Shown here: positions 1-7,531 of the stretch, piece by piece | How positions within the stretch are numbered: position 1 is the stretch's first letter | Layout: each line of letters starts with the position of its first letter | Source: Cyclobacterium xiamenense | Lineage (GTDB): Bacteria; Bacteroidota; Bacteroidia; Cytophagales; Cyclobacteriaceae | NCBI RefSeq assembly: GCF_009467825.1 | Contig: NZ_WIOK01000019.1 | Location: 1-64,000, forward strand | DNA: 64,000 nt | Direction: 5' to 3' | Translations under genes and position numbers: made by a program | Notes under the pieces: generated by a model | The model's database searches: none | What the model saw: only the letters and a program-made list of their open reading frames with translations | What the model was told of the DNA's origin: nothing

Positions 1-71
1 TAACTTGGCCATAGTTGCTTTTTTGTACAACTCCAAAATACCATTTTTGGAGAAAAAAAACAACTAAATTA

Positions 72-99
72 GAGGCTGCCCGACTTTTCGGACAGCCTC
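72..99 (-). terminator. Hairpin, probable leftward terminator
   Basis: A 12-bp stem with one mismatch (arms at 72-83 and 88-99) closes a 4-base loop. Read leftward it is followed within about 15 bases by a run of eight T (positions 60-53). On the other strand no T-run follows, so leftward termination is more likely. No leftward gene ends close by. Confidence 0.5.
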
Positions 100-114
100 A
101 GACAGGGGGTGGTA

Positions 115-230
115 AAAATACCTCATCGGTAAACTAAACAGTTAAAAATGTAGAAATCGAGATGCCGGTGTATTTTTGAAGTGATTATTTCATGTTGAAA
201 ACCAAACACTTATAAAATACGTCATCGGTA
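115..230. repeat. Two copies of a 17-base direct repeat
   Basis: The sequence AAAATACSTCATCGGTA occurs at 115-131 and 214-230 with a single difference (C or G), 99 bases apart, in gene-free DNA. It could be a pair of binding sites or a relic of a duplication. No function is assigned. Confidence 0.35.
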
Positions 231-424
231 GTTTTTTGGGAAAAATCTGTAAGCTTGAGGATTGGCTACAGGTATCAAAAACCGGAGGGTGGATTTTTTT
301 TCAGGGCTGGTTACACCCCTATGCTTAATTTTGAAGGTTCCGAATTTGCAGAAAAACCCATCCGTTTTTTCCCATTCAATGTGGGGATCAGCCTGGGGAA
401 AAGTTTTTAAAGAGTTAAACGAAA

Positions 425-455
425 GACCACCGAGGTTGTAAAAACCTCAGCGGTC
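425..455 (-). terminator. Probable terminator of the NUDIX regulator gene
   Basis: The arms GACC...GAGGTT and AACCTC...GGTC pair around a short loop, with an internal mismatch of about three bases. Read leftward, the hairpin is followed by TTTCGTTT. It lies about 130 bases after the stop codon of the leftward gene at 588-1319. Confidence 0.45.
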
Positions 456-587
456 CTGTTCAGAAATCCAAAGTTCTCATTCCTTCGCCGCTCTCTTCTT
501 CTCATCTCATACCAATTTAGTTACCTCTTTTTATTCTATTTGGGGGTAAGAAAGGAATGGATTCTCCTGCCAAAAATGTCGGTTCTG

Positions 588-1319
588 CTATTTCAGTCTA
601 TAGAGATAAGGAGCTTTGTTTTTCGCTCCGGTTAACTTTTTTTCCAAACGCTCGAGTACATCCATGTCCAAAATTTTCTTTTGAAAGTTGCTGCGGGTAA
701 ATTCCTTTTCAAATATCGTCTCATAAATTTGTTGCACTTCCTTCATGGTAAACTTCTCCGGAAGTAGATTGAAGGCATTGAATTTATGATCAATGTCTGT
801 CCGGAGCGACGCTAATGCTTCCTGAAACACCTCGTCGTAGTGCATGATCAGTTCGGGTACTTCCTGTATGGGACACCAGTCTATCGAAACGTCGAACTGC
901 GTCAGTTTGGGACTGACTCGTTTCATATCCACCAGGGCATAGTAACCAATGGAAATAAAACGCTTTGTAAACCAGGCATACGCATTGGAATTGTTCGTCT
1001 CTGTAAGAAATTTTCGGTCTTCGGAATAATTGGATTGTATCAGCGCATCCAAAAACTGCTTCCGTTTGTTGTCGGCCTTTCCAAAAACCTTGAACTGCTG
1101 CAGGTAAATATCTTGAAAGCCGGTTCGGTCTTCCAAAATACGCTTGGCGGCCTCATCGAGGTCCTCTTCCTGCTTAATAAAGCCGCTGTGAAGCGCATAA
1201 AAATTACCCTTGAAGGCGAGTTTGGAAAGCAACACCTTCAATTGGCGATTTTCGTAACCAAAGATGACACAATCGATCGCTACCTGTGGAATATAGTTTT
1301 TATCGCTCAAAACGTCCAT
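588..1319 (-). CDS. NrtR-type NUDIX-domain transcriptional regulator
   Basis: About 243 residues, from the ATG at 1319 (MDVLSDKNY). An upstream in-frame ATG at 1343 would add eight unlikely residues. Residues 10-150 form a NUDIX domain and the last 80 a winged helix, the layout of NrtR/AraR-type regulators. The NUDIX box is degenerate: the segment GFIKQE...AAKRILEDRTG keeps the first glycine and glutamate, but the REuxEE core reads RILEDR, so the catalytic glutamates are lost. That fits a ligand-sensing regulator rather than a hydrolase. In Bacteroidota such proteins control sugar utilisation, for example arabinose. It is divergent from the GH79 gene, with a strong palindrome in the shared promoter, so GH79 is its likely target. 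The specific ligand is unknown. Confidence 0.85.
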   Translation of the reverse strand: MDVLSDKNYIPQVAIDCVIFGYENRQLKVLLSKLAFKGNFYALHSGFIKQEEDLDEAAKRILEDRTGFQDIYLQQFKVFGKADNKRKQFLDALIQSNYSEDRKFLTETNNSNAYAWFTKRFISIGYYALVDMKRVSPKLTQFDVSIDWCPIQEVPELIMHYDEVFQEALASLRTDIDHKFNAFNLLPEKFTMKEVQQIYETIFEKEFTRSNFQKKILDMDVLERLEKKLTGAKNKAPYLYRLK

Positions 1320-1426
1320 ACGAATACCAGTAAATGGTGCCAATTATTTAATAGCTCTAAGCTACTTCGAGTAAACCAAGCGTGCTCCCGTGATTGATAG
1401 CAATATTAGTAAAAAAATATAAAATC

Positions 1427-1450
1427 TATTGTATATTTTTTTATACAATA
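1427..1450. promoter_or_regulatory. Operator palindrome between NUDIX regulator and GH79 gene
   Basis: A perfect 9-bp inverted repeat, TATTGTATA and TATACAATA, is separated by six T. It lies where the -33 element of the GH79 promoter would be, given the -7 box at 1462-1469. Binding there should block transcription. The adjacent NUDIX-type regulator is the obvious candidate binder (inference). Confidence 0.65.
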
Positions 1451-1461
1451 AAAAAATTGGA

Positions 1462-1469
1462 TACTTTTG
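1462..1469 (+). promoter_or_regulatory. Bacteroidota -7 box of the GH79 gene
   Basis: TACTTTTG matches the phylum consensus TAnnTTTG exactly. It predicts transcription starting near 1473 and a leader of about 19 bases before the ATG at 1492. No clear -33 TTTG is seen; that position is T-rich and covered by the palindrome. Confidence 0.6.
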
Positions 1470-1491
1470 ATTCCTTTTCAAATGCGTCGTT

Positions 1492-3012
1492 ATGAAATCA
1501 ATACCAAAATACCTGCCTGTACTGCTCGTTGGGCTAAGCCTTTCCTGTGCCAGCGAAAAGGAGACAGTGGAAACTTCTGCCCTTTTTGACTTTTCCGAAA
1601 TGGAGCAGATTGCCGAAGTGGATGAACGCTACCAATCGATAAATGTAGAGATGTGTGAAGTGGTCGGTGGCGATTTTTGGGTGCCCTACAGTCAAATTGA
1701 TACGGCCAAGGTTCGGGCCCTTGGTTTTGCCGGACTCAAGCAGCGCATCCCCTCTATCAACCTATACGATGAAAAACTTCGTGCCCTTTCAAAGGCACTA
1801 GGCCCCTTGTACATTCGGGTAAGCGGCACCTGGGCCAATACCACGTATTTTCAGGACAATGACGCGCCGAAAATGAGCCAGGCACCCGAAGGCTATGAAA
1901 ATGTATTGACCCGGGCTGAATGGAAAGGCGTCATCGATTTTTGCAAGGCCATGGATGCCAAATTGGTTACCTCGTTTGCCAACAGTGAAGGCATACGGGA
2001 TGCCAACGGTAACTGGACGGCTGCACAGGCAGCGCCACTTTTGGACTACACCCATTCAATAGGTGGGGAGATCCATGCTGCGGAGATGTTCAATGAACCC
2101 TCCCATGCCAGCCATGGCGGCGCACCCGAGGGATATGACGCGGCGCGGTACGCGGAAGATTTCGCGGCTTTCGAAGCGTTCCTGTCCCAGGCGGCTCCGG
2201 AGATGAAAATCATGGGGCCCGGATCGACAGGTGAAGGGGGAATCATCCCGGGAATCGACTCTACCCTGACCACCGATAAAATTCTTACGGCCAGTCCGGC
2301 ACCGGAATTTGAGATTTTTAGCTACCATTACTACGGAGGGGTCTCCCAACGATGCATGGGCCAACTAAGCCCGGAAAATGCATTGAGCGAGGAATGGCTT
2401 TCAAAGACCGAAGAAGGATTGGCTTACTATAAAAAAGCCCGCGATCACTATTTGCCCAATGCTCCCCTATGGTTGACCGAAACCGCCGAAGCGGCCTGTG
2501 GGGGAAATCCCTGGGCAGCTACCTATATCGATAGCTTCCGCTACCTGGAACAACTGGGCCGACTGGCGAAAAAAGGCGTTCAAGTGGTCATGCACAATAC
2601 CCTGGCCGCCAGTGAGTATGCCTTGCTCGAACAGGATACCCACGATCCCAGACCCAATTACTGGGCCGCCTTGCTGTGGAGTAAATTCATGGGAAATCGG
2701 GTATACGATGCAACAGCTCCCACGGATGGGCCTGACCTATTTGTGCACAATTTGAAAAATGCTCCCAATGGCTATGCCGTACTATTGGTAAATCCAAAAG
2801 ACGCCGAGGCGTCCTTTCAAATTCCTGCCGATGCCGTGCAGTACCTGCTCACGGCAGATAACATGCTTTCCAAGGAGGTTAAACTAAACGGGGAGGTACT
2901 TCAACTAAATTCGGATGACACCTTACCTGAAATTCAGGGCAAGAATGTCCAGGCTGGAGAATTGGTGATGCCTTCGCATAGCATCCTGTTTTTGACCTTC
3001 CACAATCTGTAA
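1492..3012 (+). CDS. Secreted GH79-family glycosidase (heparanase/beta-glucuronidase-like lipoprotein)
   Basis: 506 residues. The N-terminus carries a lipoprotein signal ending in LSLSC (Cys19), so the protein is exported and lipid-anchored. The rest resembles the GH79 clan-A TIM barrel of heparanase. The acid/base is Glu202 in MFNEPSH, the nucleophile Glu330 in LTETAEAACGG. The following segment (LGRLAKKGVQVVMHN, then DPRPNYWAALLWSKFMG) matches the heparanase core closely, and a C-terminal beta-sandwich ends the protein. GH79 enzymes cleave beta-glucuronides from glycosaminoglycans, arabinogalactan or other uronate glycans; the exact substrate cannot be read here. It is divergent from a NUDIX-type regulator with a palindromic operator, so expression is probably substrate-induced. 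Confidence 0.8.
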   Translation: MKSIPKYLPVLLVGLSLSCASEKETVETSALFDFSEMEQIAEVDERYQSINVEMCEVVGGDFWVPYSQIDTAKVRALGFAGLKQRIPSINLYDEKLRALSKALGPLYIRVSGTWANTTYFQDNDAPKMSQAPEGYENVLTRAEWKGVIDFCKAMDAKLVTSFANSEGIRDANGNWTAAQAAPLLDYTHSIGGEIHAAEMFNEPSHASHGGAPEGYDAARYAEDFAAFEAFLSQAAPEMKIMGPGSTGEGGIIPGIDSTLTTDKILTASPAPEFEIFSYHYYGGVSQRCMGQLSPENALSEEWLSKTEEGLAYYKKARDHYLPNAPLWLTETAEAACGGNPWAATYIDSFRYLEQLGRLAKKGVQVVMHNTLAASEYALLEQDTHDPRPNYWAALLWSKFMGNRVYDATAPTDGPDLFVHNLKNAPNGYAVLLVNPKDAEASFQIPADAVQYLLTADNMLSKEVKLNGEVLQLNSDDTLPEIQGKNVQAGELVMPSHSILFLTFHNL

Positions 3013-3206
3013 AGCAAAAAAACGACCCAAAACCACTCCTATTCCAACGGGGGCATACATGACGTGCCTGAGGAATCGAAGGCAAGGTTAATGTGTGGGT
3101 TGTTGGATGTCGTATTTTTATTTTCTCCTGTGTGTACAGGATATACTAATAAACCAAATGTATCATTTAGCTGAACAAGTGTGACATACCTATCCATCAT
3201 AAAGAA

Positions 3207-3428
3207 TCAGACATAAGCCTTTTTTTCTGCAAACTTCACCAATTCGCTCAATGAAATTTTGCCTATTACATAATCTCGAATTATTTCAACCCCTTTTGGT
3301 GTTGGTTTAAAACCTTCAAACATATTACTTCCTCAAGCATTTGCTGTGCTTTCTAATGTCTTTACATCTGAAAACTTCACTCCCATTATTGTCAGATTAT
3401 TCCTGTCAATTTCGATTGTATTAAACAT
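3207..3428 (-). pseudogene. VbhA-like antitoxin remnant, interrupted by TGA
   Basis: A leftward reading frame of about 73 codons begins at ATG 3428 and carries an in-frame TGA at 3333-3335. The part after the stop includes EGFKPTPKGVEIIRDYVIGK and resembles VbhA-type antitoxins of Fic toxins: EGF.PTP, then an R-Y-x-x-G-x-I helix. A short restart of 38 codons from ATG 3323 is possible, with GAGGAAG just upstream. No Fic gene follows. The resemblance is recognised by eye only. The intact HigBA pair lies 160 bases away on the same strand. Confidence 0.45.
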
Positions 3429-3590
3429 ATGCTTTGGGTTACACCTTCAACGAATTTACAAAATTTCCCTCATTTTTCACTTATATCCCTCTGTTTTAGA
3501 ATGGTGCATGACGGTCAGAGTAAGATGTCGTAAGCGACGTTAGGAGCTTATGCATTTTACTCAATGTTGTGGTGTTGTTTTTTATTTTTT

Positions 3591-3872
3591 TCAAGCACTG
3601 GGTTTCACATTTATTTGTCCGCCAATAGCTTTCAAAACTTTCATGATTGTCTCGAATTGGGGTTTGGCTCCATCAGCTAATGCTTTGTAAAGACTTGGTC
3701 TGCTCATTCCAGTTTTCTCAGCAATTTTTGTCATTCCGATTGCTTTCGCGATGTGTCCGATAGCTACAACGAGGTCAGAGCTGTCTCCGTCTTCAAGAAC
3801 AGTGTTGAGATACTCTGCAATCATTTCTTCGTCGTCGAGATAGTCTGCAATGTCAAATTTTGTTGTTGCCAT
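3591..3872 (-). CDS. HigA-type antitoxin with HTH domain
   Basis: 93 residues from the ATG at 3872 (MATTKFDIADYL), where such antitoxins usually begin; another ATG lies at 3881, overlapping the toxin end by eight bases. The C-terminal half is an HTH: TKIAEKTGMSRPSLYKAL is the helix-turn-helix. It matches the probable addiction-module antidote family that pairs with phage Gp49-like toxins. It is the second gene of the toxin-first operon and should bind both the toxin and the operator at 4184-4201. Confidence 0.85.
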   Translation of the reverse strand: MATTKFDIADYLDDEEMIAEYLNTVLEDGDSSDLVVAIGHIAKAIGMTKIAEKTGMSRPSLYKALADGAKPQFETIMKVLKAIGGQINVKPSA

Positions 3873-3873
3873 A

Positions 3874-4176
3874 TTACTCATTCTTAAGTTTATTCCAGAT
3901 TTCTTTTGCCTTCTTAATATCCTTCTGTTGACTTGATTTCTCACCGCCGATTAATAGAATGATCAACCTGTCTTCCTTCTCTTTGAAATAGATTCTATAG
4001 CCCTTCGCATAACTTATCCGCATTTCGCCAATTCCGTCACCTACAGGTTTACAGTCTCCAAAATGTTCGTCAGTTTCTAACTTCTGAATTCTGAAGAGTA
4101 TTTTGGATTTGGCTCGAATATCCTTGAGCTTTCTAATCCACTTATCGAATTCAGTAGTCTTATCAATTCTAAACAT
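3874..4176 (-). CDS. HigB/Gp49-type RelE-superfamily toxin
   Basis: 100 residues. It belongs to the RelE/ParE-superfamily toxins of the phage-derived Gp49/HigB group, usually ribosome-dependent mRNA interferases. Visible family features are the start FDKWIRKL, the core GIGEMRISYAKGYRIYF and the segment LIILLIGGEKSSQQKDIKKA before a C-terminal helix. It appears full length and undamaged. The toxin precedes its antitoxin and runs into it, the gene order typical of this family. A dyad operator and an exact -7 box lie immediately upstream. Confidence 0.87.
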   Translation of the reverse strand: MFRIDKTTEFDKWIRKLKDIRAKSKILFRIQKLETDEHFGDCKPVGDGIGEMRISYAKGYRIYFKEKEDRLIILLIGGEKSSQQKDIKKAKEIWNKLKNE

Positions 4177-4183
4177 TTACAAG

Positions 4184-4201
4184 TGTATCCATTGGGATAC
4201 A
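4184..4201 (-). promoter_or_regulatory. Operator dyad of the HigBA operon
   Basis: A perfect 7-bp inverted repeat (TGTATCC and GGATACA) with a 4-base spacer lies eight bases before the toxin start codon. It overlaps the -7 box at 4200-4207 and the predicted transcription start. This is the expected position for autorepression by the HTH antitoxin. Confidence 0.65.
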
Positions 4202-4207
4202 AATATA
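4200..4207 (-). promoter_or_regulatory. -7 box of the HigBA operon
   Basis: The leftward strand reads TATATTTG, an exact match to TAnnTTTG. Transcription would begin near 4196, leaving a leader of about 19 bases. The same octamer precedes mntA at 37211-37218. Confidence 0.6.
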
Positions 4208-4755
4208 GGTTATTCCGTGAAGATTTGAAAGCGTCTCATAGAGAGGTCAGTATGCTTTTTCTGAATGCATCACAACATCAGTATAAAGCTATGTCTTGGA
4301 AGGAGAGTTGCGTGTATACGGACTATGTAACCCAACGCATTCCCCGATTTTGTTCGACAAATTAAGCATTTCGGAGATTGAAGCAATAAAACAAACCGGT
4401 TTTTCACATGCCAGCGCTTTGCCAAAAGTTTAGGATACGCAAGGCCCGGCCCAAGTCACAATTGCTGCTCATTTTTCCAGGTCGTCCCCACTCTACTTCC
4501 AAACTGTAGTACTTTCAGTGCTCCAACTGTTCAAAGAATCCGCCGATTCTGATCGCAAAGATGTCCTTTCCAAGCTGGGATGATTTCGCTGGATTGGTTT
4601 CATCATCTCATTAAAGGCATGCATTGAAATTGACAATGGCATTCACCTGAGGGTATCTATTGATTGAAGAAGACAATTATAGAGACGTGTACTGCTCACT
4701 CAAATAACCAGAGACCCACCGCTACCTTAGCTATATACTGCTTCCGAACACCATC
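4208..4755. other. Gene-free stretch
   Basis: Beyond the HigBA promoter nothing convincing is visible. Short frames on both strands have no recognisable motifs and are interrupted by stops. A remnant of an older gene cannot be excluded. Confidence 0.4.
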
Positions 4756-5064
4756 TTAACCCCCCGCTCCACCAATAATTTCCAGCTCCTGCCCTTTGGC
4801 TGGCGGGCCGTCCAGTAGGGGCATGGCCTGGGTGATGAGTTCCCGTACCCCCTCCACTTTCAGGGATTGGTCGTGGTCCTCTTTGCTGTCCCAGATTTCG
4901 GTAATGTATACGGAATGGCTATCGGCTTTGTCGGTTCCAATTACATATAACCGGCAACCTTTCGCGGTAGCCACCAATTGAGACGCTTCCAATAAAATCG
5001 CTGCGAGTGCGTCCTGATGTCCGGGCTTGGCGGTCAATTTGCCATTCAATAGGTACTTGTTCAT
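4756..5064 (-). CDS. Antibiotic biosynthesis monooxygenase (ABM) domain protein, YgiN-like
   Basis: 102 residues, the usual size of a single ABM domain (ferredoxin-like dimeric fold). Typical features are the opening YLLNGKLTAKPGHQDAL, the strand GCRLYVIGTDKADSHSVYITE and the pattern IWDSKEDHDQSL. Relatives are quinol monooxygenases such as YgiN or heme-degrading enzymes; the substrate cannot be told from sequence. No signal peptide, so cytoplasmic. It lies 88 bases downstream of the enolase-superfamily gene on the same strand and may share its transcript. Confidence 0.8.
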   Translation of the reverse strand: MNKYLLNGKLTAKPGHQDALAAILLEASQLVATAKGCRLYVIGTDKADSHSVYITEIWDSKEDHDQSLKVEGVRELITQAMPLLDGPPAKGQELEIIGGAGG

Positions 5065-5151
5065 TTTATACGGATTAGCATTTATTGTTCTATTTAGCGG
5101 CTAAAGGTAACGATACCATCCTTTACTTTTTTCCCGGCAAACCTACCGGCT

Positions 5152-6423
5152 TCATCCCCTCACTACCCGGTGCGCTGCCACAAAATCCGGGTCCAGCGTA
5201 ACGCCCAGGCCCGGACCCGTGGGAACGGTCACTTTTCCGCCTTCACTGCTAAGGCTGGAGGTAGGGCTATCCAGGGGAATCTCGTTGTTAAACCCCTTGA
5301 ATTCATGAAAGGGCCCGGCATTGGCAACGGCCGATACAAAATGCATCATGTACAGGTAGCCAAGGCCCGAACCGGAAATATGGGGTGTACAAGGCTTTCC
5401 CTTGATGGCGGCCATCTTCGCCACCTTCATGGAACGCACCATGCCTCCAAAATAAAAAATATCCGGCTGCACGATATCCAGGGCATCCTCCTTGATCAGC
5501 CAGCGGAAGCCATGCATGCTGGGTTCCTGCTCCCCACCAGCCACCGGAATATTAACTGCTTTGGTGACTTCCAGGGTTTCTTCAAACCAGTCAAACGGAA
5601 CGGGCTCCTCGTAAAAATCATAGGCATATTCTTCCATGATTTTGCCGATGCGTATGGCCTCCTCAGGGGTATAGGAACCATTGGAATCGGCGTAGATCAC
5701 CATTTCCGGACCAAAACGCTCCCGCACCAGCGGAATCAGTGCTTCGGTCCTTCCCGGAGGAAAATCGGCATTGTGACTCATCCGCCCTCCTACCTTGAAT
5801 TTCAGCGCACGCGCTTCGGTTTCCCGGACATGCTTTTCAATCAGGTCTATGGATTCCGCTGCGGATTTTCCCCGGTAATTGTTGGCCTGGTACACGGCGA
5901 TCTCCGGATGGTAGATGGTTTCTGCCAGGAGGGCTCCCATGCTTTTTCCAGCCAGTTTTCCCAACAAATCCAGAATGGCAAACTCCAAGGTGGCCAAGGG
6001 CACCCAGAATGCCAGGTTTTGCAGCTTGTAATTGCTCTGGTACACGTACACTTCCTCCAAAAGCTTTTCCCAGTTCCGGGCATCCTTGCCGATAAAAAAG
6101 GGCTGAATGCGGTTGACAAAAATGGGGTACAGGTGCTTCATCTGCATGTTATTGCTTACGGACAGTCCTTCGGCACCCGCTTTGGAGCGAACGCGGCAGA
6201 TAAAGTTGTCTCCCTTTCGCAGCAATTCTACCGTCTCAATCCATACCGGATCCTTCAGCGCATCCAGACGCAATACCGGTTCGGCCAAAATTCGGTCCAA
6301 TGCTTCTTCCTGTCGGCGTCGTTCTTCCATCACATTTCCCCGAGATCCGCTCGTAAAGGCTGTCATCCCTACCATTGCGCCCAGGGCAGAACGCTTGATA
6401 AATTTCCGTCTATTCTCTTTCAT
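5152..6423 (-). CDS. Tat-exported enolase-superfamily enzyme (mandelate racemase/muconate lactonizing type)
   Basis: 423 residues. The N-terminus has a twin-arginine signal (NRRKFIKRSALGAMVG). The mature part has the enolase-superfamily capping domain and TIM barrel. Visible active-site motifs in order are LKFKVGGR (lysines), VIYADSNGSY (metal Asp), DFYEEPVPFD (metal Glu), VAGGEQEP (metal Glu) and TPHISGSGLGY (base His), the mandelate-racemase subgroup pattern. Members dehydrate or racemise acid sugars. The lactonase gene lies directly upstream with a 3-base gap, so the pair probably handles sugar lactones/acids in the periplasm. Export of such an enzyme is uncommon outside Bacteroidota and related groups. 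Confidence 0.82.
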   Translation of the reverse strand: MKENRRKFIKRSALGAMVGMTAFTSGSRGNVMEERRRQEEALDRILAEPVLRLDALKDPVWIETVELLRKGDNFICRVRSKAGAEGLSVSNNMQMKHLYPIFVNRIQPFFIGKDARNWEKLLEEVYVYQSNYKLQNLAFWVPLATLEFAILDLLGKLAGKSMGALLAETIYHPEIAVYQANNYRGKSAAESIDLIEKHVRETEARALKFKVGGRMSHNADFPPGRTEALIPLVRERFGPEMVIYADSNGSYTPEEAIRIGKIMEEYAYDFYEEPVPFDWFEETLEVTKAVNIPVAGGEQEPSMHGFRWLIKEDALDIVQPDIFYFGGMVRSMKVAKMAAIKGKPCTPHISGSGLGYLYMMHFVSAVANAGPFHEFKGFNNEIPLDSPTSSLSSEGGKVTVPTGPGLGVTLDPDFVAAHRVVRG

Positions 6424-6426
6424 GGT

Positions 6427-7353
6427 TTACTTATTTCCTGCTACGTTTAATTCCACCGCATACAGTCCGGTTCGTGCCGTTACAAAAAGGGTTTTGCCCT
6501 CGGGTCCGCCAAAAGCGAGGTTGGAAGGGGTCTCCGGAAAGCGGATGGTCCCCAGCAGGCGTCCGTTAGGGGCAAATACCAGCACCCCGCCCGGCCCGGT
6601 AGCAAAGAGGTTGCCTAGCGCGTCTACTTTGATTCCATCCGGATTTCCGTTTCCGGGAAGGCTGGATGCATTGAAAAACAGGCTTCCCTTGCCCACCTTT
6701 CCTCCTTTACTGACGGGGTATTTCATGTACTTTTTGGGCCGGTCCGAATTGGCCACATAGAGCGTGCGCTCATCCGGCGACAGGGCCAAGCCGTTGGGCC
6801 GGTACAGATCCTCTACCAATAGCTTGATTTTTCCCTTGTGGTACCGGTACACACCAAAGATACCAAGGGTATCGCTGGCACCCGCCGGCAAGCCGTACGG
6901 GGGATCGGTGAAGTAGATGGCACCGTTGCTGTGGACAATCAGGTCATTGGGACTGTTGAGCCGGGTACCTTTGAATTCCCGCGCCAGGGCTTGGTACTCC
7001 CCATCCGGGCTAAGCCGGGCAATCTTTCTGCCACTGTGTTCGGCGATCAGTAAATTCCCTTCCGCATCGTAGGTCAGGCCATTGGCATTGTTACTCGGCG
7101 TCCGAAACGGGCGTACTTCCTCACCAGGGATCCACTGATAAATGGTATTGGCAGGGATATCGCTAAAAAGCAGGTAGCCCTGCTCCTTGTTCCAAACGGG
7201 CCCTTCGGTAAACCGAAAGCCGTCGGCTAGTTTCTCAATGGATGCATCCGCTGCAATCAATTCCAGCAGCCCCGGATTTTTAACATCCAGGTGCTGCCCC
7301 CAGACTGGGAGGGACAAAAGGGCAAACAAAAATAAAAGCAATCGGCATTTCAT
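6427..7353 (-). CDS. Exported SMP-30/gluconolactonase-family lactonase
   Basis: 308 residues from ATG 7353 (MKCRLLLFLFALLSLPVWGQ), which gives a clean Sec signal peptide; longer in-frame starts would bury it. The body is a six-bladed beta-propeller of the SMP-30/gluconolactonase family, with the metal-site motifs FTEGPVW, LNSPNDLIV and SPDERTLYVANSD. The family hydrolyses sugar lactones using a divalent metal. It is the first gene of an operon with the exported enolase-superfamily enzyme. Inference: lactone opening followed by dehydration of the aldonic or uronic acid outside the cytoplasm. Confidence 0.85.
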   Translation of the reverse strand: MKCRLLLFLFALLSLPVWGQHLDVKNPGLLELIAADASIEKLADGFRFTEGPVWNKEQGYLLFSDIPANTIYQWIPGEEVRPFRTPSNNANGLTYDAEGNLLIAEHSGRKIARLSPDGEYQALAREFKGTRLNSPNDLIVHSNGAIYFTDPPYGLPAGASDTLGIFGVYRYHKGKIKLLVEDLYRPNGLALSPDERTLYVANSDRPKKYMKYPVSKGGKVGKGSLFFNASSLPGNGNPDGIKVDALGNLFATGPGGVLVFAPNGRLLGTIRFPETPSNLAFGGPEGKTLFVTARTGLYAVELNVAGNK

Positions 7354-7531
7354 GGTCTCTTGGGATTTGGGGTACGACAAGTCAACGGAAGCAAACCGTG
7401 TCGATTCAACCGCCCGATTTACAGGGCCGGTATTCGCGAAGGCGACCGGTCTTCCAGGGGAAATATACTTCAATTGCCGGTAAATTCCATGCGCTTCGCT
7501 GCGAATTGGCAGGAAAAACGAGGGAAAGAGG

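Larger units (their letters stand above)
1..587. other. Gene-free stretch with hairpins and a short direct repeat
   Basis: No convincing gene is visible. The stretch holds an 8-bp hairpin at 31-52 (arms CTCCAAAA and TTTTGGAG) followed by eight A, a longer terminator-like hairpin at 72-99, a near-identical 17-base direct repeat at 115-131 and 214-230, and a hairpin at 425-455 that probably ends the leftward NUDIX gene. Confidence 0.5.

Noticed and set aside
3520-3560. GTCGTAAGCGACGTTAGG-like stretch resembling an integron attC core
   Set aside because: Only one weak GTTRRRY-like core, no pairing partner of proper spacing, and no integrase in the window.
5170-6450. A 426-codon open frame opposite the enolase-superfamily gene
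   Set aside because: The strand facing it has complete enolase motifs and a Tat signal; this frame has no recognisable protein features and is a shadow of biased codon use.
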